A DNA stretch of 35,648 nt from Clostridiales bacterium (GCA_021201395.1 JAJQFB010000026.1:12279-47926), one strand, 5' to 3'. Positions 23,416 to 31,948 are shown, numbered from the stretch's first letter. The notes: a model not told the origin generated them from the sequence alone. Made by a program: numbers and translations.

Positions 23416-23504
23416 GGACTAATATATTTTTTAATAAAAGAATTCTTTATTGCTTTATAAGCTTTATAGGCGTAATAAGCATAATAAGAGAAAGAGGTTA
23501 TCAT

Positions 23505-23873
23505 ATGGAAAGCAGGAAAACAATATTTTTCTATATTTCCGCCGCCGCGGCTTTGTTTCTGTTATTCTGTCTTTGGTATTTTACGGCAGACAAAGGCCTT
23601 GAAGCCTATCAAGCGGAAAGAGAAGCCATAGCCTACAGGGCTGAGGAGGCTTGGGAAGAAGAGGAAGCGGCGAGACTTATAAACATAAACACCGCCGATA
23701 AAGAGGAGCTTGCTTCCCTGCCCCATATAGGGGAGGTCATAGCCGAAAGGATTATAGCCTACAGGGAAGAAAACGGGGATTTTCGCTCCGCCGAGGAAAT
23801 TATGAATGTAAAGGGAATAGGCGAAAACATATATAATGAAATAAAGGATAATATAATTGTGGAAAACGGCTGA
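23505..23873 (+). CDS. Membrane-anchored helix-hairpin-helix protein (ComEA-like)
   Basis: From ATG 23505 the 122 residues comprise one N-terminal transmembrane helix (about 7-25), an acidic helical linker, and a ComEA-type double helix-hairpin-helix DNA-binding domain (ININTADKEELASLPHIGEVIAERIIAYREENGDF, then SAEEIMNVKGIGENIYNEIK). ComEA binds incoming DNA at the outer membrane face, but no other competence gene is next to it, so the transport role is only possible. I start at 23505 because AAAGAGG lies 7 bases upstream. It lies 36 bases before the response regulator and may share its transcript. Confidence 0.88.
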   Translation: MESRKTIFFYISAAAALFLLFCLWYFTADKGLEAYQAEREAIAYRAEEAWEEEEAARLININTADKEELASLPHIGEVIAERIIAYREENGDFRSAEEIMNVKGIGENIYNEIKDNIIVENG

Positions 23874-23909
23874 CAGGCAGGCGGCTCCCACGGATAGGAG
23901 AATTGAAAA

Positions 23910-24617
23910 ATGAGCAAAATACTTGTTGTTGACGACGAAAAACTTATTGTAAAGGGAATTAAGTTCAGTCTTGTTCAGGAGGGAATGGACGTTTCCGTGG
24001 CCTATGACGGCGAAGAGGCTCTGCGCCTTGCAAGAAAGGAAGATTTTGATATTATACTTCTTGACGTTATGCTTCCCAAGCTTGACGGTCTTGAGGTATG
24101 CTCCGCAATAAGGGAGTTTTCCTCCGTTCCCATAATTATGGTAACGGCCAAAGGAGAGGACATAGACAAAATTATGGGCTTAGAGCTCGGGGCGGACGAC
24201 TATATAACAAAGCCCTTTAACATACTTGAGCTTAAGGCAAGAATAAAAGCCATATTGAGAAGGAACATTAAAAAATCCGCCGCTGACCCGGTAAACAGCG
24301 GTCTCCTTTCCCTGGGAGAGCTTTCCCTCGACACAAAGTCCAGAAGATGTTATGTAGAGGGAAGAGAGGTAAACCTTACGGCAAAGGAATATGAGCTTTT
24401 GCTTCTGCTTATGAAGAATATAGGCACGGTCTACTCAAGAGAAGAGCTTTTAAGCGAGCTTTGGGGAATAAGCCCTAACTCCTCCGGCGAACAGGCCCGC
24501 GAACAAAGACGGGCGGTAGACGTTCACGTAAGACGCCTAAGGGAAAAAATAGAGAAAGTCCCCGGCGACCCTCAATATATACACACGAGATGGGGGGTAG
24601 GTTATTATTTACAGTGA
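23910..24617 (+). CDS. OmpR/PhoP-family response regulator
   Basis: The 235 residues form a receiver domain (VVDDE at 6-10, phosphoacceptor Asp52 in ILLDVMLP, Thr79, Lys101 in ITKPF) and a winged-helix DNA-binding domain (LSLDTKSRRCYVEGREVNLTAKEYELLLLLMKN, ending VHVRRLREKIE...YIHTRWGVGYYLQ). ATG 23910 follows GGAGAATTG-type ribosome binding sequence. The sensor kinase starts 4 bases after its stop. Its targets are unknown; the co-transcribed GerMN protein and nearby carboxypeptidase suggest an envelope signal (inference). Confidence 0.95.
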   Translation: MSKILVVDDEKLIVKGIKFSLVQEGMDVSVAYDGEEALRLARKEDFDIILLDVMLPKLDGLEVCSAIREFSSVPIIMVTAKGEDIDKIMGLELGADDYITKPFNILELKARIKAILRRNIKKSAADPVNSGLLSLGELSLDTKSRRCYVEGREVNLTAKEYELLLLLMKNIGTVYSREELLSELWGISPNSSGEQAREQRRAVDVHVRRLREKIEKVPGDPQYIHTRWGVGYYLQ

Positions 24618-24621
24618 TTCA

Positions 24622-26046
24622 ATGGAGCTGAAATGGTATAACCGCCTGAGATGGAAGCTGTTTTTTCTCTATTTTGCAATAAGCTTCGTTCCTCTTGTTA
24701 TATTTTCCCTTACAATGAACACCGTTCTTGAAAATTATTTTGAAGCGAGAAACGAACAAAACCTGCTCTATCAGGCAAACAAGCTTGCGGGAACCATAAA
24801 AAGCAACAACTATCTTACAGACCCTGCCCTTTCGGTTAAATTTTCAAACGATCTGGACGAAAAAAGCACGGAGCTTTCCGCGAGAATAATCGTTCTTGAC
24901 AAAGACTCCGTGGTTATAGCCGATACAAACAGGTCGGAAACAGACAAAATACTGATTATACCCGAGGTTTTAGACGCCCTTCAGGGCAGCGCCGCAGTAA
25001 ATCTTCGGGAGGACACAGGCAAAATATATGCCTCGGCCGGCATAGACGATCAGGACGGTCAAATTTTGGGGGCTATTCTCTTAGTTTACGGCTCAAACGA
25101 AATTTACGAAATGCTTGCCTCTTTAAGCCATGACTGGCTTTTTCTTACAATTTTTATAAGCATTATAATAGCCGTTATAGTATATATAACCTCAAGCCGC
25201 ATAATAAAGCCCTTAAGTCGCCTTGTGGACTCCATAGGGAAAATCGCCGACGGAGATTTGAGAGAGAGGGTTGACATTAAAAATAAGAACGAAATAGGGG
25301 TTTTGGGAAACGCCATAAATATAATGGCTGAAAAATTGGAGTCCGAGGACAGCTCCCGTTCGGAATTTGTTTCAAACGTATCCCACGAGCTTAAAACCCC
25401 CTTAAGCTCCATAAAGGTTTTAAGCGAGTCAATCCTGTTGCAGGATACGGCACCGGAGGAGATGTATAAGGAATTTCTCCAGGACATAAACTCTGAAATA
25501 GACAGAATGACGAACATAATAAACGACCTTCTGTCCCTTGTAAAGCTTGACAACAGAGAATCAGGCCTTAATCTTAAGGAAATAAACCTGAGAAAAATGT
25601 TAATCGGTATTATGAAAACACTTTATCCCCTTGCAAAGGTAAAGGATATAGAGCTTACCCTCGAAGCCGATAAGGATATTGCAATAGAGGCGGACGAAAC
25701 AAAGCTGTCCCTTGCCATATCGAATCTCATTGACAATGCCATAAAATACACCCCTGCCGAGGGGGTAGTCAAGGTCACCCTTGAAAACGACCACCAAAAC
25801 GCCTTTATTTCGGTTATGGATACGGGCATAGGCATAAGCGAGGAAGAGCAGCCCAAAATATTCAACCGCTTCTACCGAACGGACAAAACCCGAGACAGAG
25901 AAACCGGCGGTACGGGCTTAGGTCTTGCCATAACACACTCTACCGTGCTTCTCCACAGCGGCAGCATAAAGGTATTAAGCAAGGAAGGCAGCGGCGCCGC
26001 CTTTATAGTCAGACTTCCCATAAAGCAGGGCAAGGAGGAGAAATAA
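24622..26046 (+). CDS. Sensor histidine kinase
   Basis: The 474 residues contain TM1 (about 10-32), an extracytoplasmic sensor of about 135 residues, TM2 (about 171-193) and HAMP (to about 245). The HisKA domain follows with the phosphorylated His255 in FVSNVSHELKTPLSSIKVLS. The ATPase domain has the N box (LSNLIDNAIKYTP), G1 (DTGIGISEEEQPKIFNRFYRTD) and G2 (GGTGLGLAI). All catalytic elements are present. It pairs with the response regulator 4 bases upstream. The ATG at 24622 has no clear ribosome binding site, so translation is likely coupled to the regulator. Confidence 0.95.
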   Translation: MELKWYNRLRWKLFFLYFAISFVPLVIFSLTMNTVLENYFEARNEQNLLYQANKLAGTIKSNNYLTDPALSVKFSNDLDEKSTELSARIIVLDKDSVVIADTNRSETDKILIIPEVLDALQGSAAVNLREDTGKIYASAGIDDQDGQILGAILLVYGSNEIYEMLASLSHDWLFLTIFISIIIAVIVYITSSRIIKPLSRLVDSIGKIADGDLRERVDIKNKNEIGVLGNAINIMAEKLESEDSSRSEFVSNVSHELKTPLSSIKVLSESILLQDTAPEEMYKEFLQDINSEIDRMTNIINDLLSLVKLDNRESGLNLKEINLRKMLIGIMKTLYPLAKVKDIELTLEADKDIAIEADETKLSLAISNLIDNAIKYTPAEGVVKVTLENDHQNAFISVMDTGIGISEEEQPKIFNRFYRTDKTRDRETGGTGLGLAITHSTVLLHSGSIKVLSKEGSGAAFIVRLPIKQGKEEK

Positions 26047-26975
26047 TGAACAGAAGAAAAATATACATTATTTTATCCGCAGTTATTTTGCTTTTGATTG
26101 TCGTGAGCTGTATTTTGTTCGCTTTTTCACGCACAAGCAAGGAATTTACGGTTTCTTTCTACTATAAAAACGCCGCAGGGAACAATCTCGACACGGAAGC
26201 GAGAATTATCTCCCGTACGGAGGACATAACAAACGCCGAACTTTTCGACACTGTTATTTCAGAGCTTGAAAGCGGCCCCAAAGTAAATCTTTCTCTTATA
26301 AATACCCTTGCCGACACGGAAATTTTAAGTGCAGACTTAGACGAGACCAAAAAAACCGCCTATGTGGAGCTTTCCGACGGCTTTTCGGAAAAGTCCTCCA
26401 TTGACAGGCTTTTTATAAAGGGCTCCATAGTTTATACTCTTACGGCCTTAGGCTTTATAGACGAGGTTGTAATAACCTCAGGGGGTCAGGCTGTAACAGA
26501 AACCTCCCTTAACAGGAAAAATTTTATACTTAATCCGGATATAGCCTCGGAGAAAATAAACTATCAGTCCATAACACTTTACTTTGCCGACGGCTCAATG
26601 ACATATTTACAGGGAGAACAGCGGCTTTTAGAGGTTAAGCAAAGCCTCGACACGGAATATCAGCTTGTGGAGCTTCTTTTAGGCGGCCCCGAAAGCTCAA
26701 GCCTTGTTTCCCCCATACCCTCGGGCACAAAGCTCATAAACACAACCACCGAAAACGGTATTTGTTATGTAAATCTTTCCTCGGCTTTCCTCAACAAAGC
26801 AAACGGCGGAATAAGCACCCTTCAGGTTTACTCTATAGTAAATTCACTGACAAGCTTAGACTCCGTAAGCTCCGTACAGCTCTATATAGAGGGGCAAAAG
26901 GTGACGGACGCCCTGACCGAGGTTGACATATCAACAGAGCTTGAACGAAACGAAGAGCTTATAAAGACTTCTTAG
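26046..26975 (+). CDS. GerMN-domain lipoprotein-like or membrane-anchored protein
   Basis: The 309 residues begin with one hydrophobic segment (7-28) containing VVSC, a possible lipobox (Cys22), though the hydrophobic run continues past it. Two GerMN repeats follow: about 35-165 (VSFYYKNAAGNNL ... AYVELSDGFS ... GSIVYTLTALGFIDEVVI) and about 175-300 (ITLYFADGSMTYL ... GICYVNLSSAFLNK ... VYSIVNSLTSLDSVSSVQLYIEGQ). The domain is found in the spore germination protein GerM and in SpoIIIA-associated basal proteins. The ATG shares one base with the kinase stop, so the gene is part of the two-component operon and may supply or modulate the sensed signal. Confidence 0.9.
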   Translation: MNRRKIYIILSAVILLLIVVSCILFAFSRTSKEFTVSFYYKNAAGNNLDTEARIISRTEDITNAELFDTVISELESGPKVNLSLINTLADTEILSADLDETKKTAYVELSDGFSEKSSIDRLFIKGSIVYTLTALGFIDEVVITSGGQAVTETSLNRKNFILNPDIASEKINYQSITLYFADGSMTYLQGEQRLLEVKQSLDTEYQLVELLLGGPESSSLVSPIPSGTKLINTTTENGICYVNLSSAFLNKANGGISTLQVYSIVNSLTSLDSVSSVQLYIEGQKVTDALTEVDISTELERNEELIKTS

Positions 26976-26982
26976 AAAAGCC

Positions 26983-27150
26983 TTAAGGAATCGCTGATTA
27001 ATTAGCTCTTCGCATCTTCAACGCTGATTTTTCCGATTGCGGCGTCACTCGCTTTCAACGTAGGCTCCGGCTATGCCCTCAAGCGACTTCCTTGCACTCA
27101 AAAAAATCAGCGTCAAATCTGCTTCGGCGAATTAATCATCGCTTCCTTAA
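26983..27150. mobile_element. 168-bp inverted-repeat element, copy 1 (inverted)
   Basis: This fills most of the gap between the GerMN and S-layer genes. It begins TTAAGGAATCGCTGATTAAT and ends with the near-complement (ATTAATCATCGCTTCCTTAA). It is the reverse complement of the elements at 31770 and 34789, more diverged in the middle than they are from each other. There is no ORF. Size, terminal repeats, copy number and absence of coding capacity fit a MITE. Confidence 0.82.
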
Positions 27151-27281
27151 ATTTTTAAAATACGGTTGAAATATTTCGGGCTTTGGTGTAAAATAAAATA
27201 AAGAGCCGAAAGTAACGGAATTTTATAAAATCGGTTCAAATAAGCTTTACTATACTATAATTAAACACAAAGGAGAAAGGT

Positions 27282-28715
27282 ATGCAAAAGAAAATTTTTG
27301 GTTTATTGATTACTGTTATGCTGAGCTTCGGTGTAGGGGCGGTCTGTGCTTACGGGGCGGACGTTTCCCTTTACCCCACAACAGGCTCATTCAGCTTTGA
27401 CTCCGAAACAGACATAGGAGAGACCTTTGAGGTTTCCTTTTACCTCCAAAACAGCTCTCAGTTCGATTCGGCGACATTTTACATTCTTTACGACCCTGAG
27501 GTTGTTATTTTTAAATCCGGCATAACCGTCGACAAGGACGAAGCCGTTACTTATCCTATTTCTGACGTAAATTCAGCTTATTTTATAAGTGCAACGGGTC
27601 TTGACAATGCTGCGGCTATTGTTAAAAAATCTACCCCCATTTATCAAAAACAGCCCGACGGAGTAAGCACGGCGGCAGAGCTGGGAGAAATGAAGCTTGC
27701 CGCTGTAACGGGCAGCTACGGCGGAAACGGCGGCCTTTACCAGATTACCGACAGCGGAATTCTCTTCTCGGCTGAGTTTGCCGTTGTAGGGGCAGGCAGC
27801 ACGGAAATAGAGGTTGTGGGAACCTCCTCTATGTTTGCCTCAACAGACCACTCCATAGGCTCTCTTGATGTAAGCACCACTCCCTGCAGCATTTACGTTT
27901 CCGGCTCTTCAGCCACTACAACCGCTGCCTCTTCAGACTCGGACGAAACTACGGAAACAACCACAGCTTCTTCGTCCTCCTCTGATTCTTCCTCAGACTC
28001 AAGCAGCAGCTCCTCAGGTTCTTCGGGCTCATCCGGTTCATCGGGTTCTTCAAGCTCTGACAGTACAAGCTCCGACAGCTCAAGCTCCGGCGGCTCTGAC
28101 AGTTCTTCAAGCTCCTCAGGCTCCGAAACGGAAATAAGCGAGGACGAATATGCTTTCCCCGATCTGGCCGATACCCCTTGGGCAGCGGCAGCGGTAAACC
28201 GCCTTGCATCTCTCAAAATCGTAAACGGCTATAATGACGGAAACTTCCTGCCTAAGAACAATGTTACAAGAGCGGATTTCATAATTATGCTCCTTAACAC
28301 CCTCGGAATTTCAGGCACGGCGGAAAGTAACTTTACAGACGTAAGAGAGGACAAATATTACGCAAACTATATAGGCCTTGCAAAGGACCTTGACATAGCA
28401 AAGGGCTACAGTGACGGAACCTTCGCCCCTGAGGACTATATTACAAGACAGGATATGATGGTTCTGACGGCCAGAGCCTTTGAGGCCGTAACAGGCGAGG
28501 CTTTAAACAGCAGCGAAGATGTACTGGCGGATTTCGGCGACAGCGATTTAATTTCAGCCTATGCAAAGGAAAGCATAGCCGGAATGGTTGAAGCAGGCAT
28601 AGTAAACGGCTCTGACGGAAACATCTCCCCCTTGTCAAACACAACAAGAGCGGAAACCGCGGTTATAATGTATAACGTTCTTCAATATATGGAAGAGGCT
28701 GAAACAGAAGAATAA
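27282..28715 (+). CDS. Secreted cohesin-like and S-layer-homology protein
   Basis: The 477 residues comprise a signal peptide ending near AYGA (about 26) and an all-beta domain (about 27-208) whose pattern (GETFEVSFYLQNSSQFDSATFYILYDPEVVIF) resembles cohesins and related adhesion domains. A Ser/Thr-rich linker of about 75 residues follows, then three S-layer-homology domains (starting at YAFPDLADTPWAAAAVNRL, NFTDVREDKYYANYIGLAKD and LADFGDSDLISAYAKESIAGM), each with a GY.DG or equivalent turn and an N/Y-TR motif. SLH domains bind pyruvylated cell-wall polymers, so the protein should be surface-anchored. The ATG follows AAAGGAG. A TATAAT at 27256 is a possible -10 box without a clear -35. Confidence 0.9.
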   Translation: MQKKIFGLLITVMLSFGVGAVCAYGADVSLYPTTGSFSFDSETDIGETFEVSFYLQNSSQFDSATFYILYDPEVVIFKSGITVDKDEAVTYPISDVNSAYFISATGLDNAAAIVKKSTPIYQKQPDGVSTAAELGEMKLAAVTGSYGGNGGLYQITDSGILFSAEFAVVGAGSTEIEVVGTSSMFASTDHSIGSLDVSTTPCSIYVSGSSATTTAASSDSDETTETTTASSSSSDSSSDSSSSSSGSSGSSGSSGSSSSDSTSSDSSSSGGSDSSSSSSGSETEISEDEYAFPDLADTPWAAAAVNRLASLKIVNGYNDGNFLPKNNVTRADFIIMLLNTLGISGTAESNFTDVREDKYYANYIGLAKDLDIAKGYSDGTFAPEDYITRQDMMVLTARAFEAVTGEALNSSEDVLADFGDSDLISAYAKESIAGMVEAGIVNGSDGNISPLSNTTRAETAVIMYNVLQYMEEAETEE

Positions 28716-28746
28716 AAAAAGAGTAAAAATAAAGAATAATAAAACA

Positions 28747-28787
28747 AACTCAGCAGGATTCGGCAGGCCGTTTCCGCTGAGTTTTTT
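28747..28787 (+). terminator. Intrinsic terminator of the cohesin-like gene
   Basis: AACTCAGC (28747-28754) pairs with GCTGAGTT (28776-28783), followed by six T. It is symmetric enough to serve rqcH on the minus strand as well. Confidence 0.75.
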
Positions 28788-28800
28788 ATGCCCTTATTTT

Positions 28801-30564
28801 TTATTCTTTCTTAAGTCTCTCCGTAAGCTCCTCCGTGGGGGTAACATAGGCGGTTTTGTTTGTTGTGTAAATTACAAAACCGGGCTTTGCTCCGTTGGGC
28901 TTTTTTATAAACCTTTTGGGAGTATAGTCCACGGGAACAAGGCTTCCCTGTCTGGCCTTGCTGTAATAGGCGGCAAGACAGGCGGCCTCGGTTATTGTTC
29001 TGTGGGGAACCTCTTTCCCCTCCGTAAAAACAACGACGTGAGAGCCGGGAATCTGTTTGGTGTGGAACCAAATATCCGAATTTTTGGCTGTTTTCATAGT
29101 AAGCTCATCGTTTTGCGTGTTGTTTTTCCCGACGGCGATTAAAAATCCGTCGGAGGAAACAAACTGCATAGGCTGTGACTTTTTACCGTTTTTTTTGTTT
29201 TTCTCAAAGCCCTTGTGTTTCTTTATAAAGCCCTGGTCGAAAAGCTCCCGTCTTATTTCCTTTATATCCTGTTCGTTTGAACATTCCTCAAGGGCGTTTA
29301 AAACACTTTCGAGATAATAAAGCCCATCCTCGTTTTCCTTAATCTGTGTTTGAAGAGCCGCAAAGGTTCTCTTTTCCTTGTTGTATTTCTTAAAATATTT
29401 TTGGGCGTTTTCCTGAGGGGAAAGGTCAGGGTCAAGGGGTATTTTTATTTCACTTTGGTTTTCATCGTAAAAATTTATAACCTTAGCCTCCTTATCGCCG
29501 CTTCTTATGCTGTAGGCGTAGGAAATAAGAAGCTCCCCCCAAAGCCTGTGGGTTTCTCTGTTTTCTATACTCTTAAGGGTTCTTGTCTGTATGTCTTTCT
29601 TTTTTACACAGCGTTCTATATTGTTGTTTATAAGCTTTCTTAAATCGTGGGTTTTCTGACCCATTCTGAAAAGCATATCCCTCTTTGAATAAAAGGCCTC
29701 AAGCAGGGCGGAACAGCTCTCATATTCACTGTGTTTCATCGAAGAAAGAGCGGTCAGCTCTATAGGCGCAAATTCTTTGGGTCTGCCGTCCTTTTCAAAA
29801 TATATAACAGGAGTAAATTTTCCGCCTTTTATATTTTCAAAAACAGCCTTAAAAGCCTTAAACAGGGCTTTTTTGTCCTCCTCCGTAAGCTCTTCCGTAT
29901 TGAGAGAAGAGTTAAGCCCTGCCCTGTAACATATTTCCTCCGCCATAACGGGGCTTATGCCTGTGTATGACTTATATATAAACTGCTGTATTTTAACCGG
30001 GGGGCTTGCCTTTACAGCCGCATAGAAGCCCTCCTCCGTAAGCTCCAAAGGATTAAGCTTCCCCTGCGAGGGGGGATTTTCATATGCTTTCCCGGGCAGA
30101 ACCTCTCTTACAGAACTTAACTCAAAATTTATATGCCTTGCGGCTTCGAGAATAACTCCCTCGTCATTTACAAGTATAAGGTTTGAATACCTGCCCATAA
30201 TTTCAAGTATAAGCCTGTTTACAACAAAATCCCCCATTTCGTTTACGGCCTCTATCTCAAAAATAACCTGCCTTTCAAGACCGGGCTGATAAATTTTTGT
30301 TATCTTCCCTCCGCCGATTCTCTTTCTCAAAACCATACAGAAAAGAGGGGGCGTCTGAGGATTTTCAAATTTTCTCTCCGTAAGGCCGAAACGGGGCGCC
30401 GACGGGTTTGCGCTCAAAAAAAGCCTGTAGGCATTCCCGAAAGCCCTTATCTGTAAAACAATGTTGTCCCTTTCGGGCTGAAATATCTTGTCTATTTTAC
30501 CGTTTATAATTTTATCCTTAAGCTCTCTTACAACAGCACTGACCGTAATTCCGTCAAAAGCCAT
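28801..30564 (-). CDS. rqcH: NFACT-family ribosome quality control protein RqcH
   Basis: RqcH binds stalled 50S subunits with peptidyl-tRNA and recruits tRNA-Ala to add an alanine tail that marks the chain for degradation. The 587 residues match the family: NFACT-N (MAFDGITVSAVVRELKD...NGKIDKIFQP, LFLSANPSAPR, FCMVLRKRIGGGKI, LILEIMGRYSNLIL), helix-hairpin-helix and coiled-coil middle part (about 200-430), and NFACT-R (VGKNNTQNDELTMKTAKNSDIWFHTKQIPGSHVVV, near 475-510). At the functional Asp97-Arg98 pair of Bacillus RqcH this protein has Glu97-Arg98 (GLERQV), a conservative change. The same family has been annotated as fibronectin-binding protein. It is monocistronic with its own promoter. 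Confidence 0.95.
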   Translation of the reverse strand: MAFDGITVSAVVRELKDKIINGKIDKIFQPERDNIVLQIRAFGNAYRLFLSANPSAPRFGLTERKFENPQTPPLFCMVLRKRIGGGKITKIYQPGLERQVIFEIEAVNEMGDFVVNRLILEIMGRYSNLILVNDEGVILEAARHINFELSSVREVLPGKAYENPPSQGKLNPLELTEEGFYAAVKASPPVKIQQFIYKSYTGISPVMAEEICYRAGLNSSLNTEELTEEDKKALFKAFKAVFENIKGGKFTPVIYFEKDGRPKEFAPIELTALSSMKHSEYESCSALLEAFYSKRDMLFRMGQKTHDLRKLINNNIERCVKKKDIQTRTLKSIENRETHRLWGELLISYAYSIRSGDKEAKVINFYDENQSEIKIPLDPDLSPQENAQKYFKKYNKEKRTFAALQTQIKENEDGLYYLESVLNALEECSNEQDIKEIRRELFDQGFIKKHKGFEKNKKNGKKSQPMQFVSSDGFLIAVGKNNTQNDELTMKTAKNSDIWFHTKQIPGSHVVVFTEGKEVPHRTITEAACLAAYYSKARQGSLVPVDYTPKRFIKKPNGAKPGFVIYTTNKTAYVTPTEELTERLKKE

Positions 30565-30599
30565 TTTACTCGCCTCTTTCTTTATTAATTATAACCCTA

Positions 30600-30628
30600 A
30601 TTATATCATATATAAAAAGGCTTTTCAA
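30600..30628 (-). promoter_or_regulatory. Promoter of rqcH
   Basis: Minus strand: TTGAAA (30628-30623), a 17-base spacer and TATAAT (30605-30600), 36 bases before the rqcH start. Confidence 0.75.
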
Positions 30629-30873
30629 ATAACTTTGCTTTAATTTGAAACTTATTTAGGACTTACCATAGTTTAATGGATAATTACGGAAGCTGTATTT
30701 TTATTTTAATCTGCACGGTGTAATATTTGTTTTGTACCTAAGAAAAAAACAGGAAGCGTCAAACTAAAGGTACGGCAAAAATTTACAAGGGGGCGGTTCA
30801 TATGAAATAAGAAGCTTTTACCTAAATGAACGTAAATCATTATAAAATCAATATATATAAAGGAGCGACAGAT
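30629..30873 (+). other. Long leader region before the second S-layer-homology gene
   Basis: No gene is seen. The stretch contains GTACCT and AGGTAC arms (about 30735-30772) flanking an A-rich loop, and AAGGGGGCGG followed by ATGAAATAA, a two-codon ORF with a ribosome-binding-like sequence. The region looks like a transcribed leader, but I cannot assign a riboswitch class. Confidence 0.3.
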
Positions 30874-31695
30874 ATGAAAAGAAAAATTACAGCGCTTTTA
30901 ACAGCGGCTGTTATGGCGGCGGGAAGCTTATCGGGAGTATACGCCGCAGAGCCCGGCAGAGCCTTAAACCCCGGCCGGCAAAATACGGCGGCGGAAATAA
31001 CAGAGGAAGAACCTCCGGAGAAGCCCGAGGATGAGGCTTCGGAAGAGCTTTCCACAGAAAGACCCTCAGAGAAACCCTATGAGGAAAAGGATTATACAGA
31101 GGAAATGACAGAACCCGAAATTTCCGGGGAAGAAATTCCCGAAATTCCCTCTCCGGAATATGAAAAGGAAGGACAGGAGAAGCTTCCCTTTGAGGACATA
31201 AACGAAAATGCATGGTATTATGACGCCGTTTCGGAAATGTATTCACAGGGGCTTATACCCGACTCATCGGAAAAAAGCTTCCGCCCGGAGGAGAACATAA
31301 CGGGAATCGAGCTTTTAAGCCTGCTTTACAGAGCGGACGAAAAAACAAACAATTCAAACGACACAAGGGAAAATGTTATTTCATGGGCAAAGAAAAACAA
31401 CATTTTATCGGACAACGATGAGTGGAAGTTTGAGGCCGACAAGAGCCTGACAAGAGAACAGGTTATGGTTATTGTTTACAGATATATGCTTTACAAGGGC
31501 ATAAACATACAGGGCGGAGACTTATCAGGCTTCTCAGACAGCGGAAAGGTTTCCTCCTACGCGGAAGCTGCCGCCGCAGGACTTGTATCTAAGGGCGTTA
31601 TTTCAAGCTCATCGGGAACCTTAAGACCCGACGAAGCCTTAACAAGAGCGGAAGCTGCCGCCATAATCGTAATTGTCATAAACCTTTCAAAGTAA
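30874..31695 (+). CDS. Secreted S-layer-homology domain protein
   Basis: From ATG 30874 (7 bases after AAAGGAG) the 273 residues comprise a signal peptide (MKRKITALLTAAVMAAGSLSGVYA), an extended Glu/Pro-rich acidic spacer (about 30-110, with EEPPEKPEDE and EEIPEIPSPE) and three S-layer-homology repeats starting near LPFEDINENAWYYDAV, NVISWAKKNNILS and LSGFSDSGKVSSYAEA. The middle repeat is shorter and lacks the usual FxD start. It should be non-covalently bound to the cell wall. There is no recognisable enzymatic domain. A separate upstream in-frame ATG at 30826 would add 16 residues before the signal peptide and is unlikely. Confidence 0.9.
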   Translation: MKRKITALLTAAVMAAGSLSGVYAAEPGRALNPGRQNTAAEITEEEPPEKPEDEASEELSTERPSEKPYEEKDYTEEMTEPEISGEEIPEIPSPEYEKEGQEKLPFEDINENAWYYDAVSEMYSQGLIPDSSEKSFRPEENITGIELLSLLYRADEKTNNSNDTRENVISWAKKNNILSDNDEWKFEADKSLTREQVMVIVYRYMLYKGINIQGGDLSGFSDSGKVSSYAEAAAAGLVSKGVISSSSGTLRPDEALTRAEAAAIIVIVINLSK

Positions 31696-31713
31696 AGCCT
31701 TAACTCAAAACTC

Positions 31714-31750
31714 AAAAAGCCCCGTCTTAAAAGGACGGGGTCTTTCTTTT
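31714..31750 (+). terminator. Intrinsic terminator of the S-layer-homology gene
   Basis: GCCCCGTC and GACGGGG(T) form a GC-rich stem with a TTAAAAG loop, preceded by AAAAA and followed by TCTTTCTTTT. Confidence 0.85.
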
Positions 31751-31769
31751 CGGTTTAAATTATTTTTCT

Positions 31770-31937
31770 TTAAGGAAACGATGATTAATTCGCCGAAGCA
31801 GATTTGCCGCAGATTTTTCCGAGTGTGAGGAAGGCATTTGAGGGCATAGCCGGAGCCTATGTTGAAAATGCGTGACGAAGCAATCGGAAAAATCGGTGGT
31901 GAAGCTGCGAAGAGCTAATTAATCAGCGGTTCCTTAA
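31770..31937. mobile_element. 168-bp inverted-repeat element, copy 2
   Basis: Ends AAGGAAACGATGATTAAT and, on the other strand, AAGGAACCGCTGATTAAT: 16 of 18 positions match. TTAA flanks at both ends suggest a TTAA or TA target. It lies between two convergent genes (S-layer-homology gene and metallo-beta-lactamase-fold lipoprotein). It is very similar to the copy at 34789 and in the same orientation. No coding capacity. Confidence 0.85.
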
Positions 31938-31948
31938 AAATCAACCCT

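Noticed and set aside
26983-27150. Terminator or riboswitch in the gap before the cohesin-like gene
   Set aside because: The whole segment recurs at two other unrelated sites in the window, so a repeat element explains it better.
27893-28216. Minus-strand ORF rich in Glu and Leu opposite the S-layer gene
   Set aside because: It is the complement of the Ser-rich linker codons; composition artefact.
30735-30800. Possible c-di-GMP-I riboswitch (GGAAGCGTCAAACTAAAGG resembles GGACGCAAAGC)
   Set aside because: Only a loose partial match; the paired GNRA tetraloop-receptor and downstream conserved core are not visible.
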